From positions 84,593,735 to 84,657,734 of the forward strand of contig NC_051066.1 in assembly GCF_004664715.2 (NCBI RefSeq): a stretch of 64,000 nucleotides of DNA. The letters run 5' to 3'. Source of the stretch: Peromyscus leucopus (Eukaryota; Chordata; Mammalia; Rodentia; Cricetidae). A program made the translations under genes and the position numbers. Below, piece by piece: positions 47,336-59,983 of the stretch. The first letter of the stretch is position 1; the number at the start of each line of letters is the position of its first letter. Under the pieces are notes generated by a model. That model was not told the origin of the DNA, made no database searches, and worked only from the letters and a program-made list of their open reading frames with translations.

Positions 47336-47622
47336 AGAAGGTTTCTACAGCAGCCCATTCTCTAGGTGGAATGAGAATTTGTCTTTGGCCAGAGGTGTTT
47401 CGTTTGTGCAGGCCCCCTAAGATCCATCTACCTGATGAAAACCATCAATTCAACCAGAACTACATTGCAGCCTCCTTAAAGTCTATTATGCTGAGGGCAA
47501 AGTCCAGGTGTCTTAATGTGACCTAAGGAATTCTGCATAATCTTTTCCCTAGTTCCTCTCACATCAGCAGCAGTTCCCTTGACCTACTCCTACTAGCCAC
47601 ACCACATTTGAGGTGGGTTGTT

Positions 47623-47706
47623 TGTTTTGAAGTAAGGTCTCACACTGCAGCCTAAGTTGACCTCATTCATAGCAAGAGATTTCCGCATGGGCCACTATGC
47701 CTGGCT
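47623..47706 (-). mobile_element. B1-like fragment, antisense
   Basis: GTCTCACACTGCAGCCTAAG and GGGCCACTATGCCTGGCTA. Confidence 0.45.
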
Positions 47707-49348
47707 ACAGTTCACATTCTGCTAAAGGATAGGCAGGCCTACATATACTTTAAGCTCGAGAAAGAAGTGGCCTTCACAATTAACTAGCTTCTGTGGACCA
47801 GAGCCCATGGGCTGTTCCCACCACGTAGGGATAAGGGCCTGTTCTCCCCAGACTCAGCTCCTAACTATAGAGGGAATGGTCCCTGCAGAAGGAACTCGGG
47901 TGACCACTAAGGTAGAAGTAAAATCCAGCAGCTAGGTAAATGAACACAGAAACTTGGGGGGATTTTGTTTTAATAAAAAAATTAAGTGTCTAGAGACAAA
48001 AGACACTTTTCTTTCTGCAGAGTTAATTGAATCGTGTATATACTATGCAAATATTCTAGCACTGAACTGAGTTCCCAGGAAAATACATTTTCAAGCCCTT
48101 GTTGTAGATGCTGGTAGACATAGAACTTTAAAATGCAAAGTGTCTGATTATGACTATTTCCTTTGAATCTGATGAGGATAAGGAGGCAGTAACATGTGTT
48201 TTGTTTTTATGGTTGGTTGGTTTTTGTGAACTTGATCTTATATCAGCCTCCCAAGTGCTGGGAGTAGATGCATGGTTGTGCATGCATGCAATTTTTGTAT
48301 GCAATTGAAAATACAGCCATTTTCAGGGGGAAAGGCTATTACTGATTTTAAAAAAATCCTGTCATCCAAACATTAGGGCTGCTTGGGCCCTTGCAATTTC
48401 TAGTCTTAGCATTTTGGAAATGTAGGCAGAATAGTGGAAAACATCCCCCATTTCTTTTTACCTGTTTTTAAATGAGCATGTATGGTGTGGTTCTTACATG
48501 CTACACCAGCTGCTTTATTTTATCACTTTAAAATCCTTGATGCCCGTAGATGGTCTAGATAAGGAAAGTGAAGTACAGAAAGATTGATTTGATCAAAGTT
48601 ACCACTGGTAGAGTCTTCTCTCAAGTGAAATATTAACATTTGTAACTTCCGCAGCTCTACTTCCTGCCAGTGTTGGTAACTCTTATAAAAATATCTTAGA
48701 AGAAATGATTCAGGAAAATTCTTTACAAATAGAATCAATCTGGTGTGGTGTGTATGTTCTATCTTCCACCACCTTCTGTAAATAGGGAGCGAATCACCAA
48801 TTTATTCACAATTTAGGGATGATCATCTCTTATTTGACCACAAGGTGGCAGCAAAGCGCCATTGTTTCTATTTTAGAATTTAGTTCTTACAAACTTATGA
48901 AATTTGTGCTTAGAAATGTGCTAAAATTGAAAACGATTTTTTAAAAAAAAAAGATTGGAGCTTTTCAAATGTGGACAAAGAACTCTTCCTAGTAATACCC
49001 TAAAAGTAAGCAAACCTGTAGGAAATTTCAATGGAGGTGAATATCTACAGTCTTGGTGGAGTTTATATAGTAATGGTTCTATAACTGTGAACAACGTTAA
49101 TTGAAAGACAATTATCTTTGAGTCTTTTTAGCTATCTTTACTCAAGCTCCATGAAGATGGGAAAAATAATTTCACAGCGGGCACAGCAACTTCCTTTAAA
49201 TAAGCCAAAAGCCATCTGAATGGTTAGGATTAACTTGCTTGTATGACACTAAATTTGTCTAACATTTTATTTCCTATGAAAATTAGAGATAAAAGTTAAA
49301 GTAATTATAGAGTAGAAAGAACAGTTGACATGGACATTAATTCTACTT
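47707..49348. other. Intergenic, little recognised
   Basis: Apart from the B1 fragment at 48205-48290, nothing can be assigned. Confidence 0.5.
48205..48290 (-). mobile_element. B1 fragment, antisense
   Basis: TCAGCCTCCCAAGTGCTGGG and GTAGATGCATGGTTGTGCAT. Confidence 0.5.
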
Positions 49349-49357
49349 TTTTTTCTG

Positions 49358-49625
49358 TTTCAAAAGCTTTATTTTAACTTGGTCCAAGATTTGGGAGGGG
49401 CTCCGGGGTGGTTTACAAAGCTGCCTAGTGGCTCCAGAGCCTCAGGTGAAGGTCCTGAGGCTGGCTGGTGCAGAACAGAGAGAGCCCCTTGAAAGGTGAG
49501 GCCTCCCAGTCTTGCTTGAGAGTGAGCTGCTCAAAGAGGTACTCACCCACTGGCTGTGGCCCAGCCACTGTGGGAGGTGTGCTGGTTTGAGTTCCATAGT
49601 TACCCTCTGGAGATGATTTCCCACC
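49358..49625 (-). pseudogene. Possible small processed pseudogene of unknown parent
   Basis: On the minus strand an intronless frame of about 66 codons without a stop (around 49426-49625, containing VGEYLFEQLTLKQDWEASPF and ending LRLWSH-stop) is followed by a short 3' UTR with AATAAA. An A run (T tract at 49349-49356 on +) follows it. This is the look of a retrocopy 3' end. I do not recognise the parent. The upstream side is bounded by an antisense B4 SINE. Confidence 0.4.
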
Positions 49626-49639
49626 GTGGTGTAAGGGAT

Positions 49640-49850
49640 TTTGTTTGTTTTTTAAAATGAGGCTCTCACTGTGTTGTCCCAGTCTTGGATGTGTGGGCTA
49701 AAAGTGATGCCTCTGTGTCAGCCTCCAGAGCGGCTTGGACCACAGGTTCATTCCACCAAGGTTAGTCCTAGCTACTGTAGTCTGTGCTTTGTGGTGCTGG
49801 GGATCAAACCAAGGCACGTGCTCTACCACTAAGGTATACGTCCAGGGCCT
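49640..49850 (-). mobile_element. B4 SINE, antisense
   Basis: Reverse B1-like part (GTCAGCCTCCAGAGCGGCTT) followed by reverse ID-like part (GGTGCTGGGGATCAAACCAA). Confidence 0.65.
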
Positions 49851-50854
49851 GAAATGAGTGGTTTTAAACTATGACTTCTCACCTTCCCTGTCTCATCCAC
49901 TGTTCCTGAGGATCTTGAGAGCATTAATAAGAAAGTGTTGGGTCAACATAAGACAGAACAGAACTACTCAAAAGTGGACTCTCTTACCTGTGCATGGATG
50001 AATGTTAACTCGAAAGTTATGTCCAAGAACCACTGAGAAGCTGTTAGGTCCCCAACCCTTAGGAAAAGGGTTGAACTAGTATTACAAATCTTTTATACCC
50101 CTGAGTTCCTAAACTCCATAAATAAAATTAAATTGCAAGCTGCTTGACTGAATAGAGGGACTTCATGTCACACCTTAAATCCCGATACTGCCCAGAAAAT
50201 GAAGCTCTTGACTCTGGGAATCATCCTTCTAGAGACGTGAGGTAGAATCCTTTCCCTCAATGCTGATGTTGCTCCCTGCACTGACCCCGGGCATTGGCTG
50301 AGCTCAGCTAAGATAGGAAGGCAGACCTGTCTCTGGGTGACATGGAGATCCTCAGATGAAGGGTTTTGTCCTGGGACACTCTGATGGCCTTGCTTAGCTT
50401 TTACAGGATTGCACTGTACTCCAAGACTTACATTCCTTACTCAGTCTTTTTCATTCTGTCTCTTCCTTACCTAGAGCCAGACCTCAATGCGGCCTTGGCC
50501 TGCCCCCTCCCCACTCCCTCTCTAGAACCTCAAGTTTTTTCTCTTAATTATTGTTTTGCACAAGTAACCTGTATTGGGGTCTGTGCCTCTGAAGACCTCT
50601 GCTTACACGATTCTCTAGCATTTGGGCTTGAGATTATATCAGAATTGGAAACATTTAAACACTGACAATCCAGGGCGCATCTGAGATCTACTCTAACCAA
50701 AACAATGAAAGTAGTTCTCTGTGAATTCTATTTTTCAGAATCTTCCAGGGAGATTTCTGTGTAGGCAGCCCTGTATCAATCAAAACTCTTCAGTCTTTAG
50801 TGGAATGAATCATGTAGTGGAGTAGATACATGGTAGGTCCTCCTTAAAGAATCT

Positions 50855-51022
50855 AGTCAGAGAGGTGGACCAGAAGGCAAAAGTACCTTCTTGCCTAACA
50901 CCTTGGCCTAAGTTTGATCCCAGAGACTCACATGGTCTACAAAGAATCTGGTCAGCTGCCCTTAGATCTACACTCTACATAATAGCATATGCCTGCCCAT
51001 GTACATACATACATATGTACGT

Positions 51023-51072
<50 letters not shown>
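50855..51072 (+). mobile_element. RSINE1/B4-type SINE with CA tail
   Basis: TAACACCTTGGCCTAAGTTT and TGATCCCAGAGACTCACATG precede a 24-unit CA run (about 51025-51072). Confidence 0.5.
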
Positions 51073-51385
51073 GCTTTTAAGGATTCTGAGAATATTCAAT
51101 AATCATGTGTATTATTCCAGACTAAAAGGAGGGAACAAGCAGAGCTGCTATACTGTGTTTCCTTGTCCCCTCGGCATCTCCCTTGTTCCTGTTTCATACA
51201 AATCTTAGCTTTCTCAATCGTTCTTCAAAGTGACTTTATGTGGCTTAATAATCAGCATGATCCGTGGAGTGGCAGGGCCAGCAGGTCGGGAAAACTGTAA
51301 CATGTTTGGCCAAACAGGGAATGGTCAGAGTCAGCCCTGGTGCAAAGACACTGATAAAACACAAACACATAAGTGCTTCTCACTA

Positions 51386-51388
51386 CAA

Positions 51389-51443
<55 letters not shown>

Positions 51444-51446
51444 ATA
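51386..51446. repeat. AAAT microsatellite
   Basis: About 14 AATA units. Confidence 0.95.
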
Positions 51447-51728
51447 TAAAAACAGAGTGCGTAGAACTCTTTCTGAGGAACTGGGGATGAAACTCTGCAC
51501 ATGCTGAGTCATGGCTCCCAAAAAAAAATCCATCCTGAGACCATCCTAATATCCTGTAGCAGTGACTGAATCTTCGTAGTGGTTTTTTTTTTGGTTTTTT
51601 TTTTTTTTGTTTTATTTTGTTTGTCTGTGGGGAAGGGGAAGGTTTTGTTTTGTTTTGCTTTACCATTTTTCCAAGCTAATCAGAATACTATTTATAGTTG
51701 GTAGTGTGCTTTTTAAAAAAATTGCCTT

Positions 51729-51922
51729 GGGCTGGAGAGATGGCTTGGCAGGGAAAAGTTTGGGCTGCACCTGCAGAGGACCTGGGTTCAGCTCCCAGCC
51801 CTTCCATGGTAGCTCACACCAGCTAGAAGTCCAGTTCCAGGGGCTCTTCTGGTTACCAAGAGAACCACGAAAGCAAAACATGAATACACATAAAATAAAC
51901 AAGTCTCTTTAGAAAATTTAAA
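51729..51922 (+). mobile_element. B2/B3 SINE
   Basis: GGGCTGGAGAGATGGCTTGG start, GACCTGGGTTCAGCTCCCAG box B region and AAAATAAAC tail. Confidence 0.82.
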
Positions 51923-52024
51923 AAATGAAAGCATTGCCTCCAGATGTTTTATTTCAAACGTTATTTTAAAGACGTCTTTCAAAATTTCAAGAAGATGATG
52001 ACAATTATCATTGTCATTATCATT

Positions 52025-52100
52025 GTTGTCCCAGTGCTAAGGACCAGGGCTCACACTTGCCTAGCGCGTACTCTACCTCGCAGCCACACCTCCAACTCTT
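52025..52100 (-). mobile_element. ID SINE, antisense
   Basis: CCCAGTGCTAAGGACCAGGG and GCGCGTACTCTACCTCGCAG. Confidence 0.55.
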
Positions 52101-52354
52101 GTACCTATCTTGTAAAAAAGTCAGTATCCAGGTTAGGAAAAGAAAGATGATTCATAGAATGTGAAGTCCTCCCTCCCTATTCAGAGCTTCTGCTTGTGTA
52201 CAAGTTCCCCCTTTTCTAGATTTCTTCCCACCCATGTTCGTGTAGACAAGAAAAGGCTTCCAAGGACATTTCATGGCTTCACCATCTCTCCCCAGAGGCC
52301 GCTTTTCCTTGTGCGCCTGAGTTACATGTATTTCTGTAAAACAGTTGTCTCATG

Positions 52355-52390
52355 CTAAGGTCTTAACCGCTGAGCCATCTCTCCAGCCCC
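52355..52390 (-). mobile_element. Small B2 fragment, antisense
   Basis: CGCTGAGCCATCTCTCCAGC is the reversed B2 5' end. Only about 36 bp remain. Confidence 0.7.
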
Positions 52391-52444
52391 TCATGCTAAG
52401 GTCTTTCTAAAGCATTGTTTAGAATTCTGAAAAGGACACAATTT

Positions 52445-52610
52445 AGACTACCAAAATGGAGCAACAGGTAAAGGTGCTTGACTCCAAGGCTGAGGACCCA
52501 CATGATAGAAGGAGAGAGCTAACACCCACAAACTGTCCACTGACCTCCACACATGCACAACAGCATGTCACATGCAAGCCACCCAACCACAAAACTAATT
52601 TTTTTAAATT
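52445..52610 (+). mobile_element. RSINE1 SINE
   Basis: ACAGGTAAAGGTGCTTGACT, GAAGGAGAGAGCTAACACCC and CTGACCTCCACACATGCACA are typical. Confidence 0.7.
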
Positions 52611-53543
52611 AAAGGAAGTACTCTTTTAGAAAGAAGAAAACAAAAAACAAGGAAGAGGAGGAAGAAAAGGGGAGGCAGAGGAAGAAGAAAAAGAAATGAC
52701 CCCAATCAGATGTCAAAACATTTGGGTCTTGACAGGGTCTCAGCATGGCCAGGTGATGATTGTCCTGGATTCCTGTCCTGACTTCCCTCCTTTTACTCTT
52801 CTCCTAACACCTAGGTTCTTATGCACATCATTTTTGGCTTATGCGTCTCACCAGCTTATATGCTCTAGACACAGGACCTGCATGTGTTTCATGTGCCATC
52901 CAGAAATTGTTCCCTGGAGACTCATTCTCCTCACGTGTTCCTCATGTGTTAGAAATAAAAGGAAAGATTAGGTAGAGAAGATAAGATTGAGAAGGGCTTA
53001 GATATTCAGGTATAAGGAGAGGAGTGTTTCTGACATTTATGAATGTTTGAGTGTAGATGAATTTCTAAATTGTCTTATTAAATTAAAAAAACACGGATAT
53101 ACACATTTATATATTTTAATATACATATTTAGCATATAACTTCTGATGATGTGTGGCACCTGTGCTTTTATTTAAACTCAATGGCCATTTCTTACAGGCC
53201 ATGAGGTTACATCAGATAAAAAATATTTGGAGTGCATTTTGGATAAAAGGTAACATGAATTCTCAGTGTTCAGAATACCCCTGAGCCATTCATGCAGGAA
53301 AGGCCTTGTGAAGCTTGTAATGGTTTATTTGGGGTTCATTTTCCAACATAATCTTCGGTACAAATTTGCCTAGACATCATATTTTCATTGTTTGAACTCA
53401 TCTCACCAGAAAAGATGGCACCTTTGAGGCACATCCTTCTAAGTGATAAGAAGAGTTCAAATAAAAGATATGTACCTTGCAAAGCTGGGTTAGGAACTCT
53501 GTTGTGGCCTATGAGCCACAATTAATTCAACCCTTATTTTATC
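52611..53543. other. Intergenic, no gene recognised
   Basis: It starts with a GA-rich patch (about 52625-52695) and is otherwise AT-rich and unassigned. Confidence 0.5.
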
Positions 53544-53569
53544 TGATGATGATGATGATGATGATGATC
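53544..53569. repeat. GAT microsatellite
   Basis: Eight GAT units. Confidence 0.95.
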
Positions 53570-53574
53570 TGAGA

Positions 53575-54300
53575 GGACTTCTGGGTAAGATGATACAATG
53601 AAGGAGAATAATAAAAAAAAATGGAAAAACTTTAGCTGAGCTACTGCAGTCACCTGAGGAGGAAATAAACACAGGGCAGAGAGCTTGAACTTAATCTAAC
53701 ACATTCCCAGAGTGACAGACAGCCCTGGGAGGCAGTTCAGATAATGATTGGTGGGAAAGTATAGACAGCAGGAATCTCAGCTCAGACACTGTGCACTTCA
53801 GCACAGGAGAAAGAGGCAAGTCTCACCTTCACTTGCCAGGAGCAGATCTCATCAGCCAAGACTCACCTTGGAGTTTGGAAGCTCTGTGTCAGAGCTCAGC
53901 AGGTGAATCAACCTCTGGATCTACCTACCCACAATTCACTTCTGTAAAGCCTGAAAACTCAGACACTTCAGTGGTCTACTGTACAGGCAGAGGACCTATC
54001 TGTATACTCTCAAGGCATCTCCCTGCTGGAGGGATGCAGCTGTGGGTATCCAGTAGACCACTGAAGTGTCTAAGTTTTCAGCCCCGAGATCTGTACTTGC
54101 TTCTCACGCTCCCAATACAATTGGGGAAACAACCTCTACCCCTAGCTAAGACATCAGCCACCTCAAGCTGGAGAGACACGGAAGGGTGAGTTCTCAAGAG
54201 ACATAGGATTGAGTTCTCAAGAGTAGGCTGCTCAATAAGGTCCTCAAATCAAACTGAAAAAGCTATCTAGGCCAAAAGATGTACAAATCATGTTTACAGA
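53575..54300 (+). repeat. Possible 5' part of an old L1, with inverted repeat
   Basis: GGACTTCTGGGTAAGATG at the left and the A-rich right edge suggest an old L1 5' end upstream of the L1 body at 54662-57100. It holds a 133-codon open frame with no recognised domain, and the inverted repeat at 53951-54081. Confidence 0.3.
53951..54081. repeat. 31-bp inverted repeat (30/31) with 69-bp spacer
   Basis: The left arm 53951-53981 and right arm 54051-54081 are reverse complements except at one position. The arms start CTGAAAACTC and CAGTAGACCA. Confidence 0.9.
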
Positions 54301-54332
54301 AAAAAGAAATATGAAAAAGCAAATATAGTCTG

Positions 54333-54660
54333 TGGTGATTTGCATGAGAAATGTTCTCCATAAGTTCATGTCGTTGGACACTTGATTGTCAGTTGGTGAT
54401 GTTGTCTGGAGAGGTTATGGACTTTTAGGACATGGAGCCTGGCTAGAGGAAGTACGTACCTGGGGGTAGGCTTTCAGAGTCAACAGCCTTACCCTACTTC
54501 CAGTTTGCTCTTTCTGTTTCCTACCTGTGGATAAAGTAGTTGCTCAGCTTTCTGCTCTCATGGATTCCTTCCATGGAACCAGAAGCCAATGAAACTTTCT
54601 TCTTTAAGTTTTCTTTGGTCACACTATTTTATTACAGCTACAAAAACTCACTGATACTCA
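54333..54660 (+). mobile_element. hAT-Charlie-type rodent repeat (URR1-like)
   Basis: It shows the typical order GTGGTGATTTGCATGAGAA, CTGGCTAGAGGAAGTACGT, CTTCCAGTTTGCTCT, then TTTGGTCACACTATTTTATT and an ACTCACTGATAC end. Family assigned from memory. Confidence 0.5.
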
Positions 54661-54830
54661 GCCCAAAGGACTACTGACTTCACAAATGTTACAATAGATA
54701 AAAGATTGGATGAATATTTCAAGCTTTCTAATAAAAATGACAAAAAAAAAAAAAAAAGCAGATACATTTAGGGCAAGCACTGGACAGCAAAGTCAGAAAC
54801 ACTGAAGAGAAAATTAGAAAAACCAGCAAC

Positions 54831-55230
54831 TGTAGCTAGAGTTTTCCTGCCTGGTCCACAGTCAGGACAAATCTCTGTCACCCACCAGTCCTACAGCTGC
54901 TCAGACCCAACCAAGTAAACACAGAGACTTATATTGCTTACAAACTGTATGGCCATGGCAGGCTTCTTGCTAACTGTTCTTATATTTTAAATCAAGCCAT
55001 TTCTATTAATCTATTAATCTATGCCTTGCCACATGGCTCATGGCTTACTAGCATTTTCACATATTGCTTGTCATGGCAGCAGTTGGCAGTGTCTCCCTCC
55101 GCCTTCCTGTTATCTCAATTCTACTCTCTGTTAGTCCCGCCTATACTTCCTGCCTGGCTACTGGCCAATCAGTGTTTTATTTATTGACCAATCAGAGCAA
55201 CACATTTGACATACAGACCATCCCACAGCA
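54831..55230 (-). mobile_element. Solo ERV2-like LTR inside a decayed L1
   Basis: A 400-bp element has TG/CA ends; the minus strand starts TGCTGTGGGATGGTCTG. The flanking 6-mers AGCAAC (54825-54830) and AGCAAT (55231-55236) match at 5 of 6. L1-derived A-rich sequence continues on both sides. Confidence 0.85.
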
Positions 55231-56504
55231 AGCAATTTAAATGAAAAAGTAAGAAATGTGGAACGAAAAAATCAGCAAGGAAACTGACAACTTCTTTGTG
55301 ATGTAGTCAACTGTCAAAAACATGAAATGGGAAAATAATAAGGGTTGCTCACATTACAAAATCAACAAGGTCTCAAATAAATAACTTAATAATGCAACTC
55401 AAGGTCTTAGACAAACAAGAATAAACCAAATCCCAGGGCAGCAAGCAACATGAAAAAATAAAAATCAAGACAGAAATGAATGAAATGGAGACTAAGAGAA
55501 CAATGCATATAGTCAATCAAACAAAATGTTGATTCCTTGAAGAGATAAACAATACTGGCCATAGCAAATTAAAATGAAACAAAGAAAGAAGATGCAGAAT
55601 AGAATAGAATTAGTGATGAAAAACAGAGGTATTACAGACCCCAGGGAAGTCTTTGAGATAATTAAAGATACTTAGAATCTAACATATATTCTAAAACTCT
55701 GGAAAATTTAGAAGAAATAGATAAATATTGAGGCATGTGATCTACCAAAATTATGTCAAAATTAATTTAAATAGATCCATATCAAAACAAAAATATCAAA
55801 GCAATTGTAAAAAGTATCCCCATCAAATAAAGTCCTGGACTGAGTGGATTTACGGATAACTTCTCCCAAACCTTGAAGGAAGAGCTAAGACTGTACTTCT
55901 CAAATTGTCCCACAAAATAGAAAACCTAATACAAGACTACATACAAAGGAATGGTTATCAAATATTGTCCAGGGATAATGAGGGATAATGACCTAAATAA
56001 GATGGAACTACACCTTTTGAGACAATAATGCATGCACCACCACTGCCCTGACACTTGTGTAAAATTTAAAATCTTCTGCACAGTAAAAGAAACAATCCCC
56101 AGAGCAAAGAGACTATCTATAGAATGGGGTAAATCTATGTCAACCACTCATCCTACAGGAATTAACATTAGACTACATAAAGAACTGTGAAAATGAAACA
56201 TCAGAAGAATTAACCATCCAGTCTACAATGGGCTGATGAATAGAACATACAGTTCTCAAAGGAAAAATACAAACACCCAATAAATATTTGAAAGTGTTCA
56301 ACCTTCTTACCCATCATGAAATTACAAGTTAAAACTGTTTTGAGATTTCATCTCACCCCAGTCAGTATAGCTATCCACAAACAACAATAAATACTGACCA
56401 AGATGTAGAGGAAGAGGCATCCTCATATAATGACAGTGAGAATGTGAACTTGTGCAGCCCCTGTGGAAGTTAGTGTGAGGGTGTCCCAAGAAAACTGAAG
56501 ACAG

Positions 56505-56671
56505 AAGCTGACAAGATAGCTAAACAGGTAAAGCTGCATGTCATGCAAGGCTGGAGACCTGAGTCAGATCCTTGGAACCCATGTAAATCTGAACAGAAAG
56601 AACAAGCTCAACAAACTTGTCCTTTGACCTACACGTGCACTCCCATGGCATGCGCCCTGCCCCCATCATGA

Positions 56672-56717
<46 letters not shown>
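56505..56717 (+). mobile_element. RSINE1 SINE with CA run, inserted in L1
   Basis: ACAGGTAAAGCTGCATGTCA to CCTTTGACCTACACGTGCAC, then CA repeats at about 56678-56717. Confidence 0.65.
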
Positions 56718-56718
<1 letters not shown>

Positions 56719-57373
56719 TAATGATAATAATTAATTAACTAATACAATTTTAAAACTGAAAATAGAATTATTCGCTATGTGTCCTATACCTGAAGGAGTA
56801 AGTCATATCACAGAGATATTTACACATCATGCCAATACCCTCTCTATTTACATTAGCAAAGAAATGAAACCAGACTACATGTCCATCAACAGATGAATGG
56901 GTAGAGGAAATGTGGCATAGGCATAATGGAATTTCATTCAGTCTTAGAGGAAAATGAAACCACCGCATCTGCAGGAAAATGAATGGAACTGGAAATCATT
57001 GTTAAGCAAAAGAAGTCAGACTCAGAAAGACCAATTCCCCAGTTTCCTCTCATATGTAAACTACAGATTTAAAATGTGGAGGGTGGTTGGGGGTGGGGGA
57101 CTGAGAGTAGAAAGGGGACTGTGAAAAGAAAGAGGCCATAAGTGAGAGTGGACAGTAAGAGGAAGGGAAGGATGAGATGAATGAAGTCGATGTGATGATG
57201 TGGGAAATCAAAGGGGAGCTTCTGAGAGAGAAAGGGGAACAGAGGAGGGCAACAGGAAGATACGGGGAGGACAAGGGAGGAGGGAGAGGAATAAGGACAA
57301 GTACAGCAGTGATGTGTATGCATGAAAATGTCCTAAGAAAACCCACTGCTTTGTATATTAAAAAGGAAAAAGA

Positions 57374-57490
57374 AGTTGGGTATGGTGGCATTGGGGAGGC
57401 AAGGGCAGGAGAATCTCTGTGAGTCAAAGGCCAACCTGGTCTATATAATGAGCTCCAGGACAGCCAGGACTGTATTGACCCTGTCTTACA

Positions 57491-57492
<2 letters not shown>
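57374..57492 (+). mobile_element. B1 SINE with internal deletion, followed by CA run
   Basis: GTTGGGTATGGTGGCATTGG joins straight to GGGAGGCAAGG, so the 5' monomer part has lost the GCCTTTAATCCCAGC segment. A CA repeat follows. Confidence 0.75.

Positions 57493-57549
<57 letters not shown>
57493..57549. repeat. CA microsatellite
   Basis: About 28 CA units following a B1. Confidence 0.95.
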
Positions 57550-57553
<4 letters not shown>

Positions 57554-58431
57554 ATCTTACTGGAATAAACACAGCCATAACTGCTTGCTTACTATTGTAT
57601 GTGATTGCTTTTGAGTTGTAATAGTGACATCAGAGAATTGGGACAGAGATACCTTAAACAAATACCTAAAATACCTAGTTATTAGTCCTTCACAGGAAGT
57701 TTACTGATATTTACTACAAACTCGCCCTCTAGCAGTGAGTTAAAGTCTCAGTCCCTGGGGAAAATTCCTTCAGTGGAACGTAATACAACAATAAAAATTA
57801 ATTAAGGAAAGCTATTAACTTCGTGAACGTGGAGAAAACTCATAAGTTGAGTGCAAAACAGAGCTAGCTGGAGAAAAAAAAAGTATTGAGTGATATTTTT
57901 CAAGGCAATACTGTGCATTGTTTAGGGACACAATGAAAACCGTGGAGCTATGCGTGGGAATTAGCTATGACATTTAGAAAAATGCTTACTTTGCTGGGAG
58001 AGGAAGAAGGAAAGAATGACTGGGGAGAAAGACAAAGAGAACTTCCACCATATTATTTTAACATTTTATTTCCTAAGCAGTTTGCTGTAGACTCCCGTTT
58101 GTTGTGAGTCAGAGATATTTAATAAAAAATGAAATTCTGTATAGGTGAGGATTTTTAACCTGTTAATCATTTCAGCACTGGCTGATAGCTCCTACTATCC
58201 CTTTTTGTTTGTTTTGTTCCTTAATTGAGTACTTTGGACCCTTACCTACCATGAACGGCATCTATATATATAGTTCAGTTCCCTTTTATAAGAGTGTCAG
58301 GATAATGGGGTGATGCCCAACTTATCTACCATTCAGTCCTGTGCCCTTTGCACAAAGGAAGCATCACCAGATGGGATGCTTCTTCATTCCTAGTACCCCA
58401 CAAAGTGTCCTCAAGGTGCAGTCTTTCCTTT

Positions 58432-58535
58432 TAAGACTGTTTCCCTGTGTACAGAGCCCAAGCTGGATTTGACTTTATAATTCTCCAGCTTCTCTAGGTC
58501 TATAATTATGGTGTGTACTACTACAGCCACGTCAC
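58432..58535 (-). mobile_element. B1 SINE, antisense, diverged
   Basis: GACTGTTTCCCTGTGTACAG and ATAATTATGGTGTGTACTAC. Confidence 0.5.
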
Positions 58536-58884
58536 AGGCTGCAGTCTCTACCTTACCTGTGGGTGCTACAAATGAGCCATCTGTGGCCATGAGAAAAGAC
58601 CATCTTCAGCAGAAAGCAGTGAGGTGGCTCTTTTGCTTGCCACCAAACATGTCCTTGGGTTCTTGGTATCTTCCTGGTGCTTGTAGCTTAGGTAAAAGTT
58701 GACCATTTTTCTCTAGCTATTCGGAACAGCTCACTGAAGATTGTGTTTCTTTAGTTCATTCTGTTTTTATGTTCCTGCGGGACAACTTGTCCAAGAAGTG
58801 AAAACTAATAGATCAATTTATTCTAAGTGAGGTTCACATTATGTAGTAATGATAGGGAGATGAGTGTTTTTTTTTTGTTTTGTT

Positions 58885-59077
<193 letters not shown>

Positions 59078-59439
59078 TTAATAGATTTTTTTTTTCACTT
59101 TACTGTCAAAGTCCTTTGTGATCTTTGTCTTTTTGGTCAAGATGTGAACATTAATCACTTTTATAATTTACTTTCCTCATTTCATAAACAATAAAAAATT
59201 TATTCCTTAGTAAAATCTATACCTCTCCCTTTTTGAAAATCTGAGTCTCTATTTTCACCTAAGATACCAACCATAACAAACAAAGTTCTTGAAAGTGATC
59301 AGGAATCACCTGTGTCTTTTTCATTTCATGATCTTTAGAATGCCTATGCCTGGCCCCAGTCCAGGCACACTAAATTACTCCTCATTTTAAATTAGTCTGT
59401 GCATGTGATTCTTAGGACCGAGGAAATTCAGAAAACACT

Positions 59440-59697
59440 TTATTTTTATTTGATATATATAAGTGTTTTTGCCTACATGTATATGTGTATAACACACACA
59501 CATGCATGGCTAATGCTCATGTATAAGAGTTTTCCATATACACGTGCATGTATGATGCTCATGAAGGCCAGGAGAGTCTCAAATTCCCTGAACAGAGTCA
59601 CAGACATTTGTGAACCACCATGTGGGCTGCTGGGAAAAGAACTCCTGTCCTCTGCAAGAACAAGTGCTCTGACCCCTGAGCCGTCTCTCCAGCCACT
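59440..59697 (-). mobile_element. B3/B2 SINE, antisense
   Basis: GAGCCGTCTCTCCAGCC at the right end and TTTGTGAACCACCATGTGGG inside. The left part contains a CA/TA-rich insertion. Confidence 0.8.
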
Positions 59698-59716
59698 GGG
59701 AAACACTTCTTTAGAA

Positions 59717-59782
59717 AGAGACAGACAGACAGCTAGATAGAGAAAATGACAGAGAGATAGACACAGAGAGAGAGAGAGAGCA
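59717..59782. repeat. GACA / GAGA microsatellite
   Basis: ACAGACAGACAG then AGAGAGAGAG units. Confidence 0.85.
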
Positions 59783-59902
59783 TGGAAATGAGTCTCCAAT
59801 ACTATTATTATATTTATATTAATTACATTATCAATTATCAAATATGATATAAATATATTAGAATAAAATATAATCATTATATTAATAATAGTATTACCAT
59901 AC

Positions 59903-59983
59903 TATTATTCCAGCATTCATGAGGCTGAGGAAGGAGGATGGTGAATTGAGGTCAGTCTGGGTTACATAGTAAGACCCTGTCCA
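59903..59983 (+). mobile_element. B1/B4 fragment
   Basis: TCCAGCATTCATGAGGCTGA and GTTACATAGTAAGACCCTGT. Confidence 0.5.

Larger units (their letters stand above)
54662..57100 (+). mobile_element. Decayed L1 (ORF1/ORF2 remnants), interrupted
   Basis: L1-type A-rich sequence with ORF2-like stretches (about 55480-55920 and 56060-56500) and a 3' portion at 56760-57060 with GAATGGAACTGGAAATCATT. It is interrupted by the LTR at 54831-55230 and a SINE plus CA run at 56505-56717. All frames are broken. Confidence 0.7.

Noticed and set aside
53791..54189. 132-codon + frame
   Set aside because: In repeat-like DNA next to a decayed L1 and spanning the inverted repeat; no domain or family recognised, so not called as a gene.
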